Assembly (NCBI RefSeq): GCF_001053095.1
Contig: NZ_CGBP01000024.1
Location: 1-64,000 of the forward strand
Length of the DNA: 64,000 nucleotides
DNA from: Yersinia similis
GTDB taxonomy: Bacteria > Pseudomonadota > Gammaproteobacteria > Enterobacterales > Enterobacteriaceae
Direction of reading: 5' to 3'
In this document: piece by piece, positions 31,370-40,912 of the stretch
How the letters are laid out: each line of letters starts with the position of its first letter
Position numbering within the stretch: position 1 is the first letter of the stretch
Notes under the pieces: generated by a model
Database searches by the model: none
What the model was told of the DNA's origin: nothing
What the model saw: the letters and a program-made list of their open reading frames with translations, nothing else
Position numbers and translations under genes: made by a program

Positions 31370-32131
31370 ATGCATTATCAACCTAAGCATGACCTGCTCA
31401 ATCAGCGCATTATTCTCGTAACTGGCGCAGGTGATGGCATTGGTCGTGAAGCGGCCCTGACTTACGCTCGTTTTGGTGCTCGCCTGATATTAGTGGGCCG
31501 CACCGAAAGCAAGTTGCTCGCGGTAAAAAAACAGATAGCTGATGCGGGCGGTTTACCCGCGCTAGCACTATCACTGGATCTATTGCATGCTACCACTGCG
31601 GATTGTCAGCAGCTTGCTAATACTCTAAGTGCACAAATCCCTCGGCTGGATGGCGTATTACATAACGCCGGTTTATTGGGTGGAGTTGCGCCAATGTCCG
31701 AGCAAAGCATTGCCGTCTGGCAAGACGTCATGCAAGTGAATGTCAATGCAACATTTATGCTGACTCAAGCATTACTGCCGTTACTACTGAAATCCCATAG
31801 CGCCTCGCTGGTGTTCACCAGTTCCAGCGTCGGCCGTCAGGGACGTGCAGGCTGGGGAGCTTATTCGGTCTCAAAATTTGCCACGGAAGGCATGATGCAA
31901 GTACTGGCCGAAGAGTATAAACAGAGCAACCTACGGGTTAACTGCATCAATCCCGGAGGAACCCGAACACAAATGCGGGCGACAGCATTCCCCGATGAAG
32001 ATGCGAGTAAATTGAAAACACCGGCAGATATTATGCCGCTGTACCTCTATTTGATGAGCGATGACAGCCGTAGAAAAACCGGGATCAGCTTCGATGCACA
32101 GCCCGGCCGTAAACCCGGTCAGGCTGAATAA
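31370..32131 (+). CDS. yciK: YciK, short-chain dehydrogenase/reductase
   Basis: A classical SDR of 253 aa. The NAD(P)-binding motif is TGAGDGIG at about residues 19-26, and catalytic Ser and YxxxK are in FTSSSVGRQGRAGWGAYSVSK. The substrate is unknown. I chose ATG 31370: GAGGA precedes it and similarity to E. coli YciK starts there, although the frame is open back to 31283. It is 16 bp from btuR and surely cotranscribed with it, as in E. coli. Confidence 0.94.
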   Translation: MHYQPKHDLLNQRIILVTGAGDGIGREAALTYARFGARLILVGRTESKLLAVKKQIADAGGLPALALSLDLLHATTADCQQLANTLSAQIPRLDGVLHNAGLLGGVAPMSEQSIAVWQDVMQVNVNATFMLTQALLPLLLKSHSASLVFTSSSVGRQGRAGWGAYSVSKFATEGMMQVLAEEYKQSNLRVNCINPGGTRTQMRATAFPDEDASKLKTPADIMPLYLYLMSDDSRRKTGISFDAQPGRKPGQAE

Positions 32132-32147
32132 AAGGAATGTAATCATT

Positions 32148-32738
32148 ATGTCTGAAGTTCGCCACCAGCAGCGCCAGCAACGATTAAAAGAAAAGGTGGA
32201 TTCACGGATTGCTGCGGCACAGGAAGTCCGCGGTATTTTGATCGTGTTTACAGGTAACGGTAAAGGTAAAACCACAGCAGCTTTCGGGACGGTAACCCGA
32301 GCGGTGGGCCATGGCCTTAAAGCTGGAGTCATACAGTTTATTAAGGGGGAATGGCCGAATGGCGAAAAGAACCTGCTGCAACAACATAGCGTTGAATTTC
32401 AGGTAATGGCAACAGGTTTTACCTGGAACACTCAAGATAGGGAAAGGGATACTGTGGCCTGTCAGGGTGTTTGGCAACATGCTTTGCGCATGTTAGCAGA
32501 CCCAACATTGGATTTAGTAGTATTGGATGAGTTGACCTATATGGTCGCTTACGACTACTTGTCACTGGTTGAGGTGATTAATGCACTCAATCAGCGCCCT
32601 GCTCATCAAACCGTCATTATTACTGGCCGAGGGTGCCACCGGGATTTACTGGAGATGGCGGATACTGTCAGTGAGTTACGTCCCGTCAAACATGCTTTCG
32701 ATGCAGGAATAAAAGCGCAGCAAGGTATTGATTGGTAA
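32148..32738 (+). CDS. btuR: Cob(I)alamin adenosyltransferase
   Basis: BtuR/CobA transfers adenosine from ATP to reduced corrinoids. From ATG 32148 it is 196 aa like the E. coli protein. The P-loop is FTGNGKGKTTAAFG (about residues 36-49), and LDELTYMVAYDYL and ITGRGCHRDLLE are family blocks. The upstream open frame to 32061 overlaps yciK and is not family-like. Confidence 0.96.
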   Translation: MSEVRHQQRQQRLKEKVDSRIAAAQEVRGILIVFTGNGKGKTTAAFGTVTRAVGHGLKAGVIQFIKGEWPNGEKNLLQQHSVEFQVMATGFTWNTQDRERDTVACQGVWQHALRMLADPTLDLVVLDELTYMVAYDYLSLVEVINALNQRPAHQTVIITGRGCHRDLLEMADTVSELRPVKHAFDAGIKAQQGIDW

Positions 32739-32762
32739 TATTTTATAAGCGTTAAAAATAAC

Positions 32763-32790
32763 ATTGCCGCGGTCCAAAAACTGCGGCAAT
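32763..32790. terminator. Hairpin between btuR and rluB
   Basis: ATTGCCGC / GCGGCAAT, an 8-bp stem with a 12-nt loop, lies 24 bp after btuR. No T-run follows on either strand. Confidence 0.5.
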
Positions 32791-32875
32791 AAGCATTATC
32801 AACATCGCGATTAATGTCTAATCACAGACTGCACTAATGACAGACGGCGTTAATGACATATTAAGCCGCCTGAGA

Positions 32876-33910
32876 TTAACCGCGTTTTTTCGAGCTGCCA
32901 CGGCGACCTGCCGTTGCCGCTGGTGCAGCATTACCTACGTTTTGGCGCGTAGAGCCTTTACGGGCTGAACCCTGACGGCCAGCAACCTGGCGACCCGCAA
33001 CTTCGGTATGGCGTTTAACTGCACGACGGATTTGGTTGGCTTTAACCCGGCGGCGATCTTTCTCAACTGGCAATTTACTGACGGTTTCAACATCCAGTTC
33101 GACCAATTCACGTAGGTAGTTAGTAGCTTTAAGATCCAGTTCAGTCCAGCCACCACGTGGCAGGCCTTTCGGCAAATTAATATCACCATAACGCACACGA
33201 ATCAGGCGGCTAACCTGCACGCCTACAGCTTCCCATAAACGGCGAACTTCGCGGTTACGCCCTTCTGTCAATGTGACGTTATACCACTGGTTTATCCCTT
33301 CGCCACCCTGATAGCTGATGGTACGGAATGCCGCAGGACCATCTTCCAGTTGTACACCGCGGCTCAACTGTTTGATTTTATCATCATCGATTTGACCAAA
33401 TACCCGCACCGCATATTCACGCTCAACTTCACGGCTTGGGTGCATCAGGCGGTTAGCCAGTTCGCCATCGGTAGTGAACAGCAATAAACCTGAGGTATTC
33501 ACATCCAAGCGGCCTACCGCAACCCAACGCGAACCACGCAGTTTAGGTAAACGGTCGAATACCGTTGGACGGCCTTCTGGATCATTACGCGTACAAAGTT
33601 CACCTTCTGGCTTGTAATACGCCAAAACGCGGCACACATTTTCTTCAGATTCTTTAATCGAAAGAAGATGACCATCCAGACGAATTTTAGTGGACTGGAT
33701 CACTTCAACACGATCACCTAGCTTCGACACTTTTCCGTCAACACTGACGCGGCCTTGCTGGATAATGGCTTCAATTTCACGACGAGAACCATGGCCCGCA
33801 CGCGCCAAGATTTTCTGTAATTTTTCACCCACAATTTTAGCGCCCTGTGAATTAGTAGGGTTTTGCGGGGTTGGGGTTGGTAACTTCTGCTTTTCTGACT
33901 TCTCGCTCAT
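32876..33910 (-). CDS. rluB: 23S rRNA pseudouridine(2605) synthase
   Basis: RluB isomerises U2605 of 23S rRNA. It has an S4 RNA-binding domain (about residues 28-75, [19 protein letters not shown]) and a pseudouridine synthase domain with the catalytic Asp in [18 protein letters not shown] (about residue 136). The C terminus (270-344) is basic and Arg/Gly/Ala/Ser-rich, probably disordered. At 344 aa it is longer than E. coli RluB (291 aa), through both ends. Confidence 0.95.
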   Translation of the reverse strand: MSEKSEKQKLPTPTPQNPTNSQGAKIVGEKLQKILARAGHGSRREIEAIIQQGRVSVDGKVSKLGDRVEVIQSTKIRLDGHLLSIKESEENVCRVLAYYKPEGELCTRNDPEGRPTVFDRLPKLRGSRWVAVGRLDVNTSGLLLFTTDGELANRLMHPSREVEREYAVRVFGQIDDDKIKQLSRGVQLEDGPAAFRTISYQGGEGINQWYNVTLTEGRNREVRRLWEAVGVQVSRLIRVRYGDINLPKGLPRGGWTELDLKATNYLRELVELDVETVSKLPVEKDRRRVKANQIRRAVKRHTEVAGRQVAGRQGSARKGSTRQNVGNAAPAATAGRRGSSKKRG

Positions 33911-34204
33911 TGAGCAACCTCTAATGTCGCCTTCACAGGCGTCGTGTTATATATTGTAATCAATACGTTAAGAAAAAATAAAATATAACCCACTGATTGT
34001 AATACATTTTAGAACACAGCATGTCACATGCTCGTATCAACAAAACTGTCGCACACACTTGTCCGTGGCCGGGCATTTTACACTAATATTAGAATCAATG
34101 ATTCTAATAAATATATATGTTGCTTCTGTAATACCAGTATATTTAAACCAACGGATTTAACCAGGGCCAAAAGGCTCGCAGACTCTTACCGTAATGGTCT
34201 TGCG

Positions 34205-34825
34205 TTACCGGAATGGTGTTACGTCCCCAGCACCTTCGCGGATAACTTCAGGGGCAGAATCAGTCAGGTCAATGACCGTGGTAGGCTGCTGACCCAGAGA
34301 ACCGCCGTGAATGATTAAATCCACCTGTTTCCCTAGGTTCTCTTTGATCTCTTCGGGATCCGATTCGGCGAAATCATTACCTGGCAGCATCAATGTGGTT
34401 GACATCAACGGCTCACCTAATGCATCTAGTAACGCCAACGCGATAGGATTAGAAGGCACACGTAACCCTATGGTTTTACGTTTATCATTCATTAACCGCC
34501 GCGGAACTTCTTTGGTGGCTTTTAAAATAAAGGTGTAATTACCCGGTGTGTTATTTTTAATCAGACGAAAAGCCGAGTTATCGACATACGCATAAGTGGA
34601 TAATTCAGACAGATCGCGGCATACCAACGTGAAGTTATGATTACCATCCAATTGACGAATGCGACAGATACGTTCCATTGCCGTTTTATCTTCTAAACGA
34701 CAGCCAAGGGCATAACCAGAATCTGTCGGGTACACAACCACTCCGCCCTTACGTAAAACATCAACACATTGATTGATCAAACGGGGCTGTGGATTGTCCG
34801 GGTGGATATAAAAAAATTGACTCAT
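34205..34825 (-). CDS. yciO: YciO, YrdC/Sua5-like protein
   Basis: A 206-aa protein of the Sua5/YciO/YrdC fold. The ligand-binding blocks are VVVYPTDSGYALGC (about 29-42) and LRVPSNPIALALLDALGEPLMSTTLM (about 120-145). Unlike TsaC (YrdC), YciO is not the main t6A enzyme in E. coli and its role is unclear. It lies 12 bp downstream of rnm, so the two are cotranscribed. Confidence 0.94.
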   Translation of the reverse strand: MSQFFYIHPDNPQPRLINQCVDVLRKGGVVVYPTDSGYALGCRLEDKTAMERICRIRQLDGNHNFTLVCRDLSELSTYAYVDNSAFRLIKNNTPGNYTFILKATKEVPRRLMNDKRKTIGLRVPSNPIALALLDALGEPLMSTTLMLPGNDFAESDPEEIKENLGKQVDLIIHGGSLGQQPTTVIDLTDSAPEVIREGAGDVTPFR

Positions 34826-34837
34826 GATTCTACCTCA

Positions 34838-35776
34838 TCATTCAACGTGCGAGCGGTATGGCAGGCTCTTAGGCCAATCTCGCCATACCGGTTCCACCCC
34901 AGCGGGTAGCCACAATTTGCGGCCCAGCTCAATCCAGGAACAAGGTTGATGGAAATCAGACCCCTGGGATGCCAGTAAATTATAATCGCGAGCGTATTGA
35001 CCCAGTAGCGCCCGCTCATGGGGGGCTTGTTGGCACTGAGCAACTTCCATCGCGTCCCCGCCATGTTCAGCAAAATGGGCCAATAAACGCTTTAACCATT
35101 TTGCCGTTAAATCATAACGGCCAGGATGGGCCAATACAGCTTGTCCACCTGATTGCTTAATCGCATCAATAGCTTGTTCTATTGTACACCACTGAGCAGG
35201 AACATAGCCGGTCTTGCCTTTGGCCAAATACTTTTTAAACACCTGACCCACATTGCTGGCCAGCCCTAACTCAACCAGATAACGCGCAAAATGCCCACGG
35301 GTTACCTGCCCACCGTTTGCCAACCGGTTAGCCCCTTCCCATGCACCCGTAATACGTGCTTTCTCCAGACGGGTGCTGATCTCTTGAGCCCGTTGATAAC
35401 GGTGCTCAGACTGTGCCTCAAGTAACGTACGGATACTCGCATGCTGAATATCAATGCCCAAGCCCACGATATGGATCTCATGATTTTCCCATAGGGTGGA
35501 AATCTCAACACCGGAGATCAATCGTAACGCTAATTGGTGCTGTTCAATCGCCGCCGCCGCTTCTGCCAAACCTGCAGTGGTATCGTGATCAGTGATAGCC
35601 AGAACCCCAACACGCATCTGTGCCGCTCTGATCACCAGATCTGATGGCGTCAACGTGCCATCAGAAGCCGTTGTATGGCTATGTAGATCATAAAGCGTAA
35701 AAGCGGTAGATAACGTCGTGGCGTCAGTGAGTTCTTTCATATCGGGTAACGCTGGCTCAGCACTCAAAACAATCAT
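34838..35776 (-). CDS. rnm: 5'-3' exoribonuclease Rnm (YciV/TrpH, RNase AM)
   Basis: A PHP-domain phosphoesterase of 312 aa. Metal-binding blocks are visible: DLHSHTTASDGTLTP (about 30-44), AITDHDTT (about 61-68), the HPGRYD region and GSDFHQP near the C terminus. The E. coli protein trims 5' ends of rRNA and small RNAs. The N terminus is about 20 residues longer than the core; the first ATG is used for lack of a better one. It is divergent from the trp operon as in E. coli. Confidence 0.92.
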   Translation of the reverse strand: MIVLSAEPALPDMKELTDATTLSTAFTLYDLHSHTTASDGTLTPSDLVIRAAQMRVGVLAITDHDTTAGLAEAAAAIEQHQLALRLISGVEISTLWENHEIHIVGLGIDIQHASIRTLLEAQSEHRYQRAQEISTRLEKARITGAWEGANRLANGGQVTRGHFARYLVELGLASNVGQVFKKYLAKGKTGYVPAQWCTIEQAIDAIKQSGGQAVLAHPGRYDLTAKWLKRLLAHFAEHGGDAMEVAQCQQAPHERALLGQYARDYNLLASQGSDFHQPCSWIELGRKLWLPAGVEPVWRDWPKSLPYRSHVE

Positions 35777-35893
35777 CCAGAAAAATAGGGTTGGCTATCA
35801 TACTCGCTTACAAGACGCGAACGTTAATCAATCTTACATCAGGCTTCCATGGAGTTATGAAAAAAGAGTTCGTTAAAAAACAATCAATCGAGG

Positions 35894-35931
35894 TTGACAT
35901 TCATCTCGCGAACCAGTTAACTAGTACGCAA
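35894..35931 (+). promoter_or_regulatory. trp promoter and TrpR operator
   Basis: TTGACA at 35894-35899 and TTAACT at 35917-35922 are spaced by 17 bp. The -10 lies inside a near copy of the TrpR operator (CGAACCAGTTAACTAGTACGC, one change from the E. coli site). TrpR with tryptophan would block polymerase here. Confidence 0.93.
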
Positions 35932-36014
35932 GTTCACGAGACATTACGGTGATGCTCCTATAAACCGAGCGTCACCATTAAACTGAATGCAATCAAAGAG
36001 AATTGTGACTGATA

Positions 36015-36077
36015 ATGAAAACTTCCCTGATTTCCTTACTGCGTTGGTGGCATATCTCCCTCTCTCGGGCGATGTAA
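36015..36077 (+). CDS. trpL: trp operon leader peptide TrpL
   Basis: A 20-codon ORF (ATG 36015, TAA 36075) with tandem Trp codons at positions 11-12 (LLRWWHIS). Ribosome stalling at the Trp pair would control attenuation. It is longer than the 14-residue E. coli leader, with eight residues after WW against two or three there. The last codons contain CGGGC (36066-36070), able to pair with GCCCG (36116-36120) as an antiterminator. Confidence 0.9.
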   Translation: MKTSLISLLRWWHISLSRAM

Positions 36078-36116
36078 TCACGCATATCCGTCATCAGACA
36101 GTGCAGATTGCTTCAG

Positions 36117-36138
36117 CCCGCTAATAGCGGGTTTTTTT
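36117..36138 (+). terminator. trp attenuator
   Basis: CCCGCT / AGCGGG, a 6-bp stem with a 3-nt loop followed by seven T, 40 bp after trpL and 53 bp before trpE. It is the attenuator terminator (segments 3:4). Confidence 0.93.
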
Positions 36139-36190
36139 ATGGATAGATTCCGGCGTAATAATTTTTCAGGGCCTCTTTTAGGATCACTCA

Positions 36191-37756
36191 ATGATGCAAA
36201 CATCACGTCCTACTTTACAGTTACTAACAGCTAGCGCCTGTTACCGCGATGACCCAACAGCGCTGTTTCATCAATTATGTGGTGTCCGCCCCGCGACTCT
36301 GTTGCTTGAATCTGCGGAAGTTGACAACAAGCAGAATCTGAAAAGCCTGTTGGTCATCGATAGCGCCTTGCGTATCACAGCATTAGGGCAAACCGTCACT
36401 ATCGAAGCATTGACCCGTAATGGGGCTTCTTTATTACCACTGCTGGATGCAAGTTTACCCACTGAAGTCGATATTCAGGTTCGTCCGAATGGCCGAGAGT
36501 TAACCTTCCCGTTAATAAATGAAGTCCAGGATGAGGATTCACGCTTACAGTCCTTATCCATTTTTGATGCTTTACGTCAATTGTTAACACTGGTTGATAC
36601 CCCACTTGCCGAGCGCGAAGCCATGTTTCTGGGCGGTTTGTTCGCTTACGATTTGGTCGCAGGTTTTGAAAATCTGCCTCCGCTACGTCAGGATCAACGC
36701 TGCCCAGACTTCTGTTTCTATTTAGCCGAGACACTGCTGGTTTTGGATCATCAGCATCGTTCAACCCGGTTGCAGGCCAGCCTGTTCACGCCAGACAGCT
36801 CAGAATATCAGCGTCTGGCAACCCGCTTAGAACAACTCAGCCACCAGTTACAACAAATGCCACAACCCATCCCCGCAACCTCAGTACCCGAGATGGCGTT
36901 ACAGTGTAACCAATCAGATGAAGAGTATTGCAACGTCGTCAGTGAATTGCAGGTGGCAATCCGTGAGGGTGAGATTTTCCAGGTAGTCCCATCCCGCCGC
37001 TTCACGCTGCCTTGCCCATCGCCGCTGGCGGCCTATCAGACACTGAAAGACCATAATCCCAGCCCGTATATGTTTTTCATGCAAGATAATGAATTCTCTT
37101 TGTTTGGCGCGTCACCTGAGAGTGCACTGAAATACGATGCCCGCAACCGCCAAATTGAAATTTACCCGATTGCGGGTACTCGTCCACGCGGTCGTAGGGC
37201 CAATGGGGAGCTAGACCGTGATTTAGACAGCCGTATCGAGCTGGAAATGCGCACTGACCATAAAGAGATGGCGGAACATTTAATGTTGGTGGATCTGGCT
37301 CGTAACGATCTGGCACGTATCTGCGAGCCCGGTAGCCGCTATGTAGCAGATTTAACCAAAGTTGACCGTTACTCCTTTGTCATGCATTTGGTGTCTCGCG
37401 TGATTGGCACTCTGCGTCAAGATTTGGATGTGCTACATGCTTATCAAGCTTGTATGAATATGGGTACGCTGAGCGGTGCGCCTAAAGTACGTGCCATGCA
37501 ACTGATTGCCAGTAATGAAGGCTCACGCCGTGGCAGCTATGGCGGTGCAATTGGCTACTTTACTGCTCACGGTGATTTGGATACCTGCATTGTGATTCGT
37601 TCAGCTTACGTAGAAGACGGCATCGCCACCGTACAAGCCGGTGCGGGGGTAGTCTTGGACTCGGTTCCACAAGCAGAAGCTGACGAAACCCGTAATAAAG
37701 CCAGAGCCGTACTGCGCGCCATTGCCACAGCCCACCATGCCAAGGAGATTTTCTAA
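36191..37756 (+). CDS. trpE: Anthranilate synthase component I
   Basis: TrpE converts chorismate and ammonia to anthranilate with TrpG. It has 521 aa, like E. coli (520). The feedback-binding LLES motif is at about residues 38-41; the chorismate-binding domain has [31 protein letters not shown] and the C-terminal [20 protein letters not shown] lies 7 nt from ATG 36191. The stop overlaps the trpG start (TAATG). Confidence 0.98.
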   Translation: MMQTSRPTLQLLTASACYRDDPTALFHQLCGVRPATLLLESAEVDNKQNLKSLLVIDSALRITALGQTVTIEALTRNGASLLPLLDASLPTEVDIQVRPNGRELTFPLINEVQDEDSRLQSLSIFDALRQLLTLVDTPLAEREAMFLGGLFAYDLVAGFENLPPLRQDQRCPDFCFYLAETLLVLDHQHRSTRLQASLFTPDSSEYQRLATRLEQLSHQLQQMPQPIPATSVPEMALQCNQSDEEYCNVVSELQVAIREGEIFQVVPSRRFTLPCPSPLAAYQTLKDHNPSPYMFFMQDNEFSLFGASPESALKYDARNRQIEIYPIAGTRPRGRRANGELDRDLDSRIELEMRTDHKEMAEHLMLVDLARNDLARICEPGSRYVADLTKVDRYSFVMHLVSRVIGTLRQDLDVLHAYQACMNMGTLSGAPKVRAMQLIASNEGSRRGSYGGAIGYFTAHGDLDTCIVIRSAYVEDGIATVQAGAGVVLDSVPQAEADETRNKARAVLRAIATAHHAKEIF

Positions 37757-38334
37757 TGGCCGATATCCTACTGCTCGATAATATCGACTCCTTTACCTAC
37801 AACCTGGTGGACCAACTGCGTTCCTGTGGTCATCGCGTCGTTATTTACCGTAACCAAATTGCCGCCGATAACATTATTGAACGCTTGCAACAACTCGAAC
37901 AACCGGTGTTGATGTTATCGCCTGGCCCTGGAACACCGGCGCAGGCAGGTTGTATGCCTGAGCTATTGCAACGCTTACGGGGCCAGTTACCGATGATTGG
38001 TATTTGTCTGGGCCATCAAGCCATTATCGAAGCCTATGGCGGCCATGTTGGTCAAGCGGGTGAGATATTGCATGGTAAGGCATCAGCCATTGAACATGAT
38101 GGGCAAGGTATGTTTGCCGGTATGCCAACCCCATTACCTGTCGCCCGCTACCACTCCCTGGTCGGCAGTAATATCCCCGCAGAATTAACCGTTAACGCCC
38201 ATTTTGGCGAGATGGTCATGGCGGTTCGTCATGATGCTCACCGAGTTTGTGGCTACCAATTCCACCCGGAATCGATTTTAACCACCCACGGTGCGCGTTT
38301 ACTTGAGCAGACACTGGCCTGGGCGTTAGCGTAA
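37756..38334 (+). CDS. trpG: Anthranilate synthase component II, stand-alone glutamine amidotransferase
   Basis: TrpG supplies ammonia from glutamine to TrpE. The class I amidotransferase triad is C84 in GICLGHQ, H170 and E172 in QFHPES. It is 192 aa and ends with its own stop, so it is not fused to trpD as in E. coli and Salmonella; separate trpG and trpD is the arrangement known in Serratia and Yersinia. It overlaps trpE by one base, and trpD starts about 14 bp after it. Confidence 0.97.
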   Translation: MADILLLDNIDSFTYNLVDQLRSCGHRVVIYRNQIAADNIIERLQQLEQPVLMLSPGPGTPAQAGCMPELLQRLRGQLPMIGICLGHQAIIEAYGGHVGQAGEILHGKASAIEHDGQGMFAGMPTPLPVARYHSLVGSNIPAELTVNAHFGEMVMAVRHDAHRVCGYQFHPESILTTHGARLLEQTLAWALA

Positions 38335-38348
38335 TTAAGGAGTTCATG

Positions 38349-39347
38349 ATGCAACATCTATTCGAGAAACTGTTCCGGGCTGAGTCAATGAGCCAAGAAG
38401 AAAGCCAACAACTGTTTGCAGCGATTGTACGTGGTGAACTAGAGCCAAGCCAACTGGCCGCAGTGCTAATCAGCATGAAAGTGCGCGGGGAGACCCCTGC
38501 CGAAATTGCCGGGGCAGCTCAAGCCTTACTGGCAGATGCGCAACACTTTCCACGCCCAGACTACCTGTTCGCCGATATTGTCGGGACCGGCGGTGATGGC
38601 ACAAACAGTATTAATATCTCCACCGCCAGCGCCTTTGTCGCGGCTAGCTGTGGCGTAAAAGTGGCCAAACATGGTAACCGCAGTGTTTCTAGCCGTTCAG
38701 GTTCATCCGATCTGTTGGCAGCATTTGGCATCCGTTTGGACATGAGTGCCGAGCAATCACGGTTGGCGTTGGACGATCTCGGGGTCTGCTTCCTGTTTGC
38801 GCCGCAATATCACACGGGTTTTCGTCATGCGATGCCAGTGCGCCAGCAATTGAAGACCCGCACCCTGTTTAATGTGTTGGGGCCGTTGATCAACCCCGCT
38901 CGCCCGCCGCTGGCGCTCATTGGCGTCTATAGCCCTGAGTTAGTGTTACCGATTGCCCAAACACTGAAAGTGCTGGGTTATCAACGTGCGGCAGTGGTAC
39001 ATGGCGGTGGAATGGATGAAGTGGCTATTCATGCTCCGACGCAGGTGGCTGAACTGAATAACGGCAGTATTGAAAGCTACCAGTTGACGCCAGAAGACTT
39101 TGGTTTGAACCGCTACCCGCTTGCCGCTTTACAAGGCGGTATGCCGGAAGAAAATCGTGACATTCTAGCACGGTTGTTACAAGGTAAAGGCGAAACAGCG
39201 CACGCAGCGGCCGTTGCGGCAAACGTTGCGTTGCTGCTGAAATTATACGGCCAAGAAAACCTGCGCCATAATGCGCAACAAGCATTGGAAATGATTCACA
39301 GCGGTCAGGCTTTTGATCGTGTTACTGCTCTGGCAGCAAGAGGATAA
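38349..39347 (+). CDS. trpD: Anthranilate phosphoribosyltransferase
   Basis: TrpD joins anthranilate to PRPP. It is 332 aa with the PRPP-binding GTGGDG motif (about 78-83), [11 protein letters not shown] and [18 protein letters not shown] 38346 is also open, but AAGGAG is 3 nt from it and 6 nt from ATG 38349, which also matches the internal E. coli TrpD start (MQ..LEKL). trpC begins 3 bp after the stop. Confidence 0.97.
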   Translation: MQHLFEKLFRAESMSQEESQQLFAAIVRGELEPSQLAAVLISMKVRGETPAEIAGAAQALLADAQHFPRPDYLFADIVGTGGDGTNSINISTASAFVAASCGVKVAKHGNRSVSSRSGSSDLLAAFGIRLDMSAEQSRLALDDLGVCFLFAPQYHTGFRHAMPVRQQLKTRTLFNVLGPLINPARPPLALIGVYSPELVLPIAQTLKVLGYQRAAVVHGGGMDEVAIHAPTQVAELNNGSIESYQLTPEDFGLNRYPLAALQGGMPEENRDILARLLQGKGETAHAAAVAANVALLLKLYGQENLRHNAQQALEMIHSGQAFDRVTALAARG

Positions 39348-39350
39348 ATC

Positions 39351-40778
39351 ATGCAGGAAACTGGGGGTTACAAAACCGAGGGTTATAACGTTGGCAGTGA
39401 CAAAGTTGACAGTGATAAAACCAAAACCGTGCTCCACCAAATCGTTCACGATAAAGAAATTTGGGTTGCCGCGCGGAAACTGCAACAGCCTCTAACCCGC
39501 TTCCAAAACGAAATCACCCAGAGTCAGCGCGATTTCTATCACGCGCTACAAGGCGATAAAACGGTCTTTATTTTGGAATGTAAAAAAGCCTCGCCTTCAA
39601 AAGGGGTTATCCGTGACAACTTTAACCCGGCGGAGATTGCCGGTGTTTATAAGCACTATGCTTCGGCTATCTCAGTATTAACGGATGAAAAATATTTCCA
39701 GGGCAGTTTTGATTTCTTGCCACAAGTCAGTGCCGCCGTCACTCAGCCAGTATTGTGTAAAGATTTTATTATTGATGCTTATCAGATTCAGCTAGCGCGG
39801 TTTTACCAAGCTGACGCAATTTTACTGATGCTGTCGGTCCTCGACGATAAGACTTACCGCCAATTGGCCGCCGTCGCACACAGCCTGAATATGGGGGTAT
39901 TGACCGAGGCCAGTAACGCCGAAGAATTGGAACGCGCCATTACATTGGGTGCCAAAGTCGTTGGCATCAATAACCGTGACCTGCGTGATCTGTCTATCGA
40001 TCTGAATCGCACCCGTGAATTGGCACCACGCCTACCAGAAGGTGTCACAATAATCAGTGAATCTGGCATTAGTCGTTATCGTCAGGTCCGTGAATTGAGC
40101 CAATTTGCCAACGGTTTTCTGATTGGCAGTGCCCTGATGTCCGAACCCGATCTCAACGTTGCCGTCCGCCGGGTGTTACTGGGCGAAAATAAAGTTTGCG
40201 GCCTGACACGCGCACAAGATGCCGCCACGGCCTACCACGCGGGAGCGGTGTACGGCGGGTTGATTTTTGTCGGCAGTTCACCGCGTCATGTGGATATCGC
40301 CAACGCCCGTACAGTTATCAGTGGTGCGCCGCTAAAGTATGTCGGTGTGTTCCGTAATGCTGAAATAGAAACTGTACGGCAAACGGCTGAACAACTATCA
40401 CTGGCAGCGGTGCAATTGCATGGGCATGAAGATCAGCAGTATATCAATCAACTACGCAAAGTATTACCTGCGGGTTGCCAGATTTGGAAGGCCCTAAGTG
40501 TCGGTGACACGATGCCAGAACGCAACTTACAGCAAGTTGAACGCTACGTACTGGATCACGGTACGGGTGGCTCGGGGCAACGCTTCGACTGGTCATTATT
40601 GGCAGGGCAGACACTGGATAATGTCTTACTGGCTGGCGGTTTGGGGCCTGATAACTGTGATGTGGCTGCACAACTGGGCTGTGCTGGTCTGGATGTCAAT
40701 TCCGGCGTAGAAAGCGCCCCTGGCATCAAAGATCCCCAACGGATAGCCGCTGTATTCCAGGCATTACGCGTGTACTGA
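39351..40778 (+). CDS. trpC: Bifunctional indole-3-glycerol-phosphate synthase / phosphoribosylanthranilate isomerase
   Basis: The two domains catalyse successive steps of tryptophan synthesis. The IGPS domain (about residues 28-280) has FILECKKASPSKG and VLCKDFI; the PRAI domain (about 280-475) has VCGLTRAQDA, the catalytic Cys and Asp in VNSGVES/GLDVNSG, and LAGGLGPDN. The 475-aa protein is about 23 residues longer than E. coli TrpC at the N terminus. The extra segment (GYKTEGYNVGSDKVDSDK) is polar with a repeated GSDK/DSDK pattern. Only the 39351 ATG has a suitable position, 3 bp after trpD. Confidence 0.97.
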   Translation: MQETGGYKTEGYNVGSDKVDSDKTKTVLHQIVHDKEIWVAARKLQQPLTRFQNEITQSQRDFYHALQGDKTVFILECKKASPSKGVIRDNFNPAEIAGVYKHYASAISVLTDEKYFQGSFDFLPQVSAAVTQPVLCKDFIIDAYQIQLARFYQADAILLMLSVLDDKTYRQLAAVAHSLNMGVLTEASNAEELERAITLGAKVVGINNRDLRDLSIDLNRTRELAPRLPEGVTIISESGISRYRQVRELSQFANGFLIGSALMSEPDLNVAVRRVLLGENKVCGLTRAQDAATAYHAGAVYGGLIFVGSSPRHVDIANARTVISGAPLKYVGVFRNAEIETVRQTAEQLSLAAVQLHGHEDQQYINQLRKVLPAGCQIWKALSVGDTMPERNLQQVERYVLDHGTGGSGQRFDWSLLAGQTLDNVLLAGGLGPDNCDVAAQLGCAGLDVNSGVESAPGIKDPQRIAAVFQALRVY

Positions 40779-40912
40779 TTTACTCTATTTCAAGATTTAC
40801 TTTATCCCAAAAATAGTTGACGTGGCAGCTAACACCGCTGTGATTTCAAATACCAAGGGGATATAAACTTACTTTGGTTAACCCGATAAACCAACGCATA
40901 ACGGACAGAAAA

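Noticed and set aside
34028-34318. 96-codon + strand ORF between rluB and yciO
   Set aside because: Overlaps the end of yciO antisense and shows no coding character.
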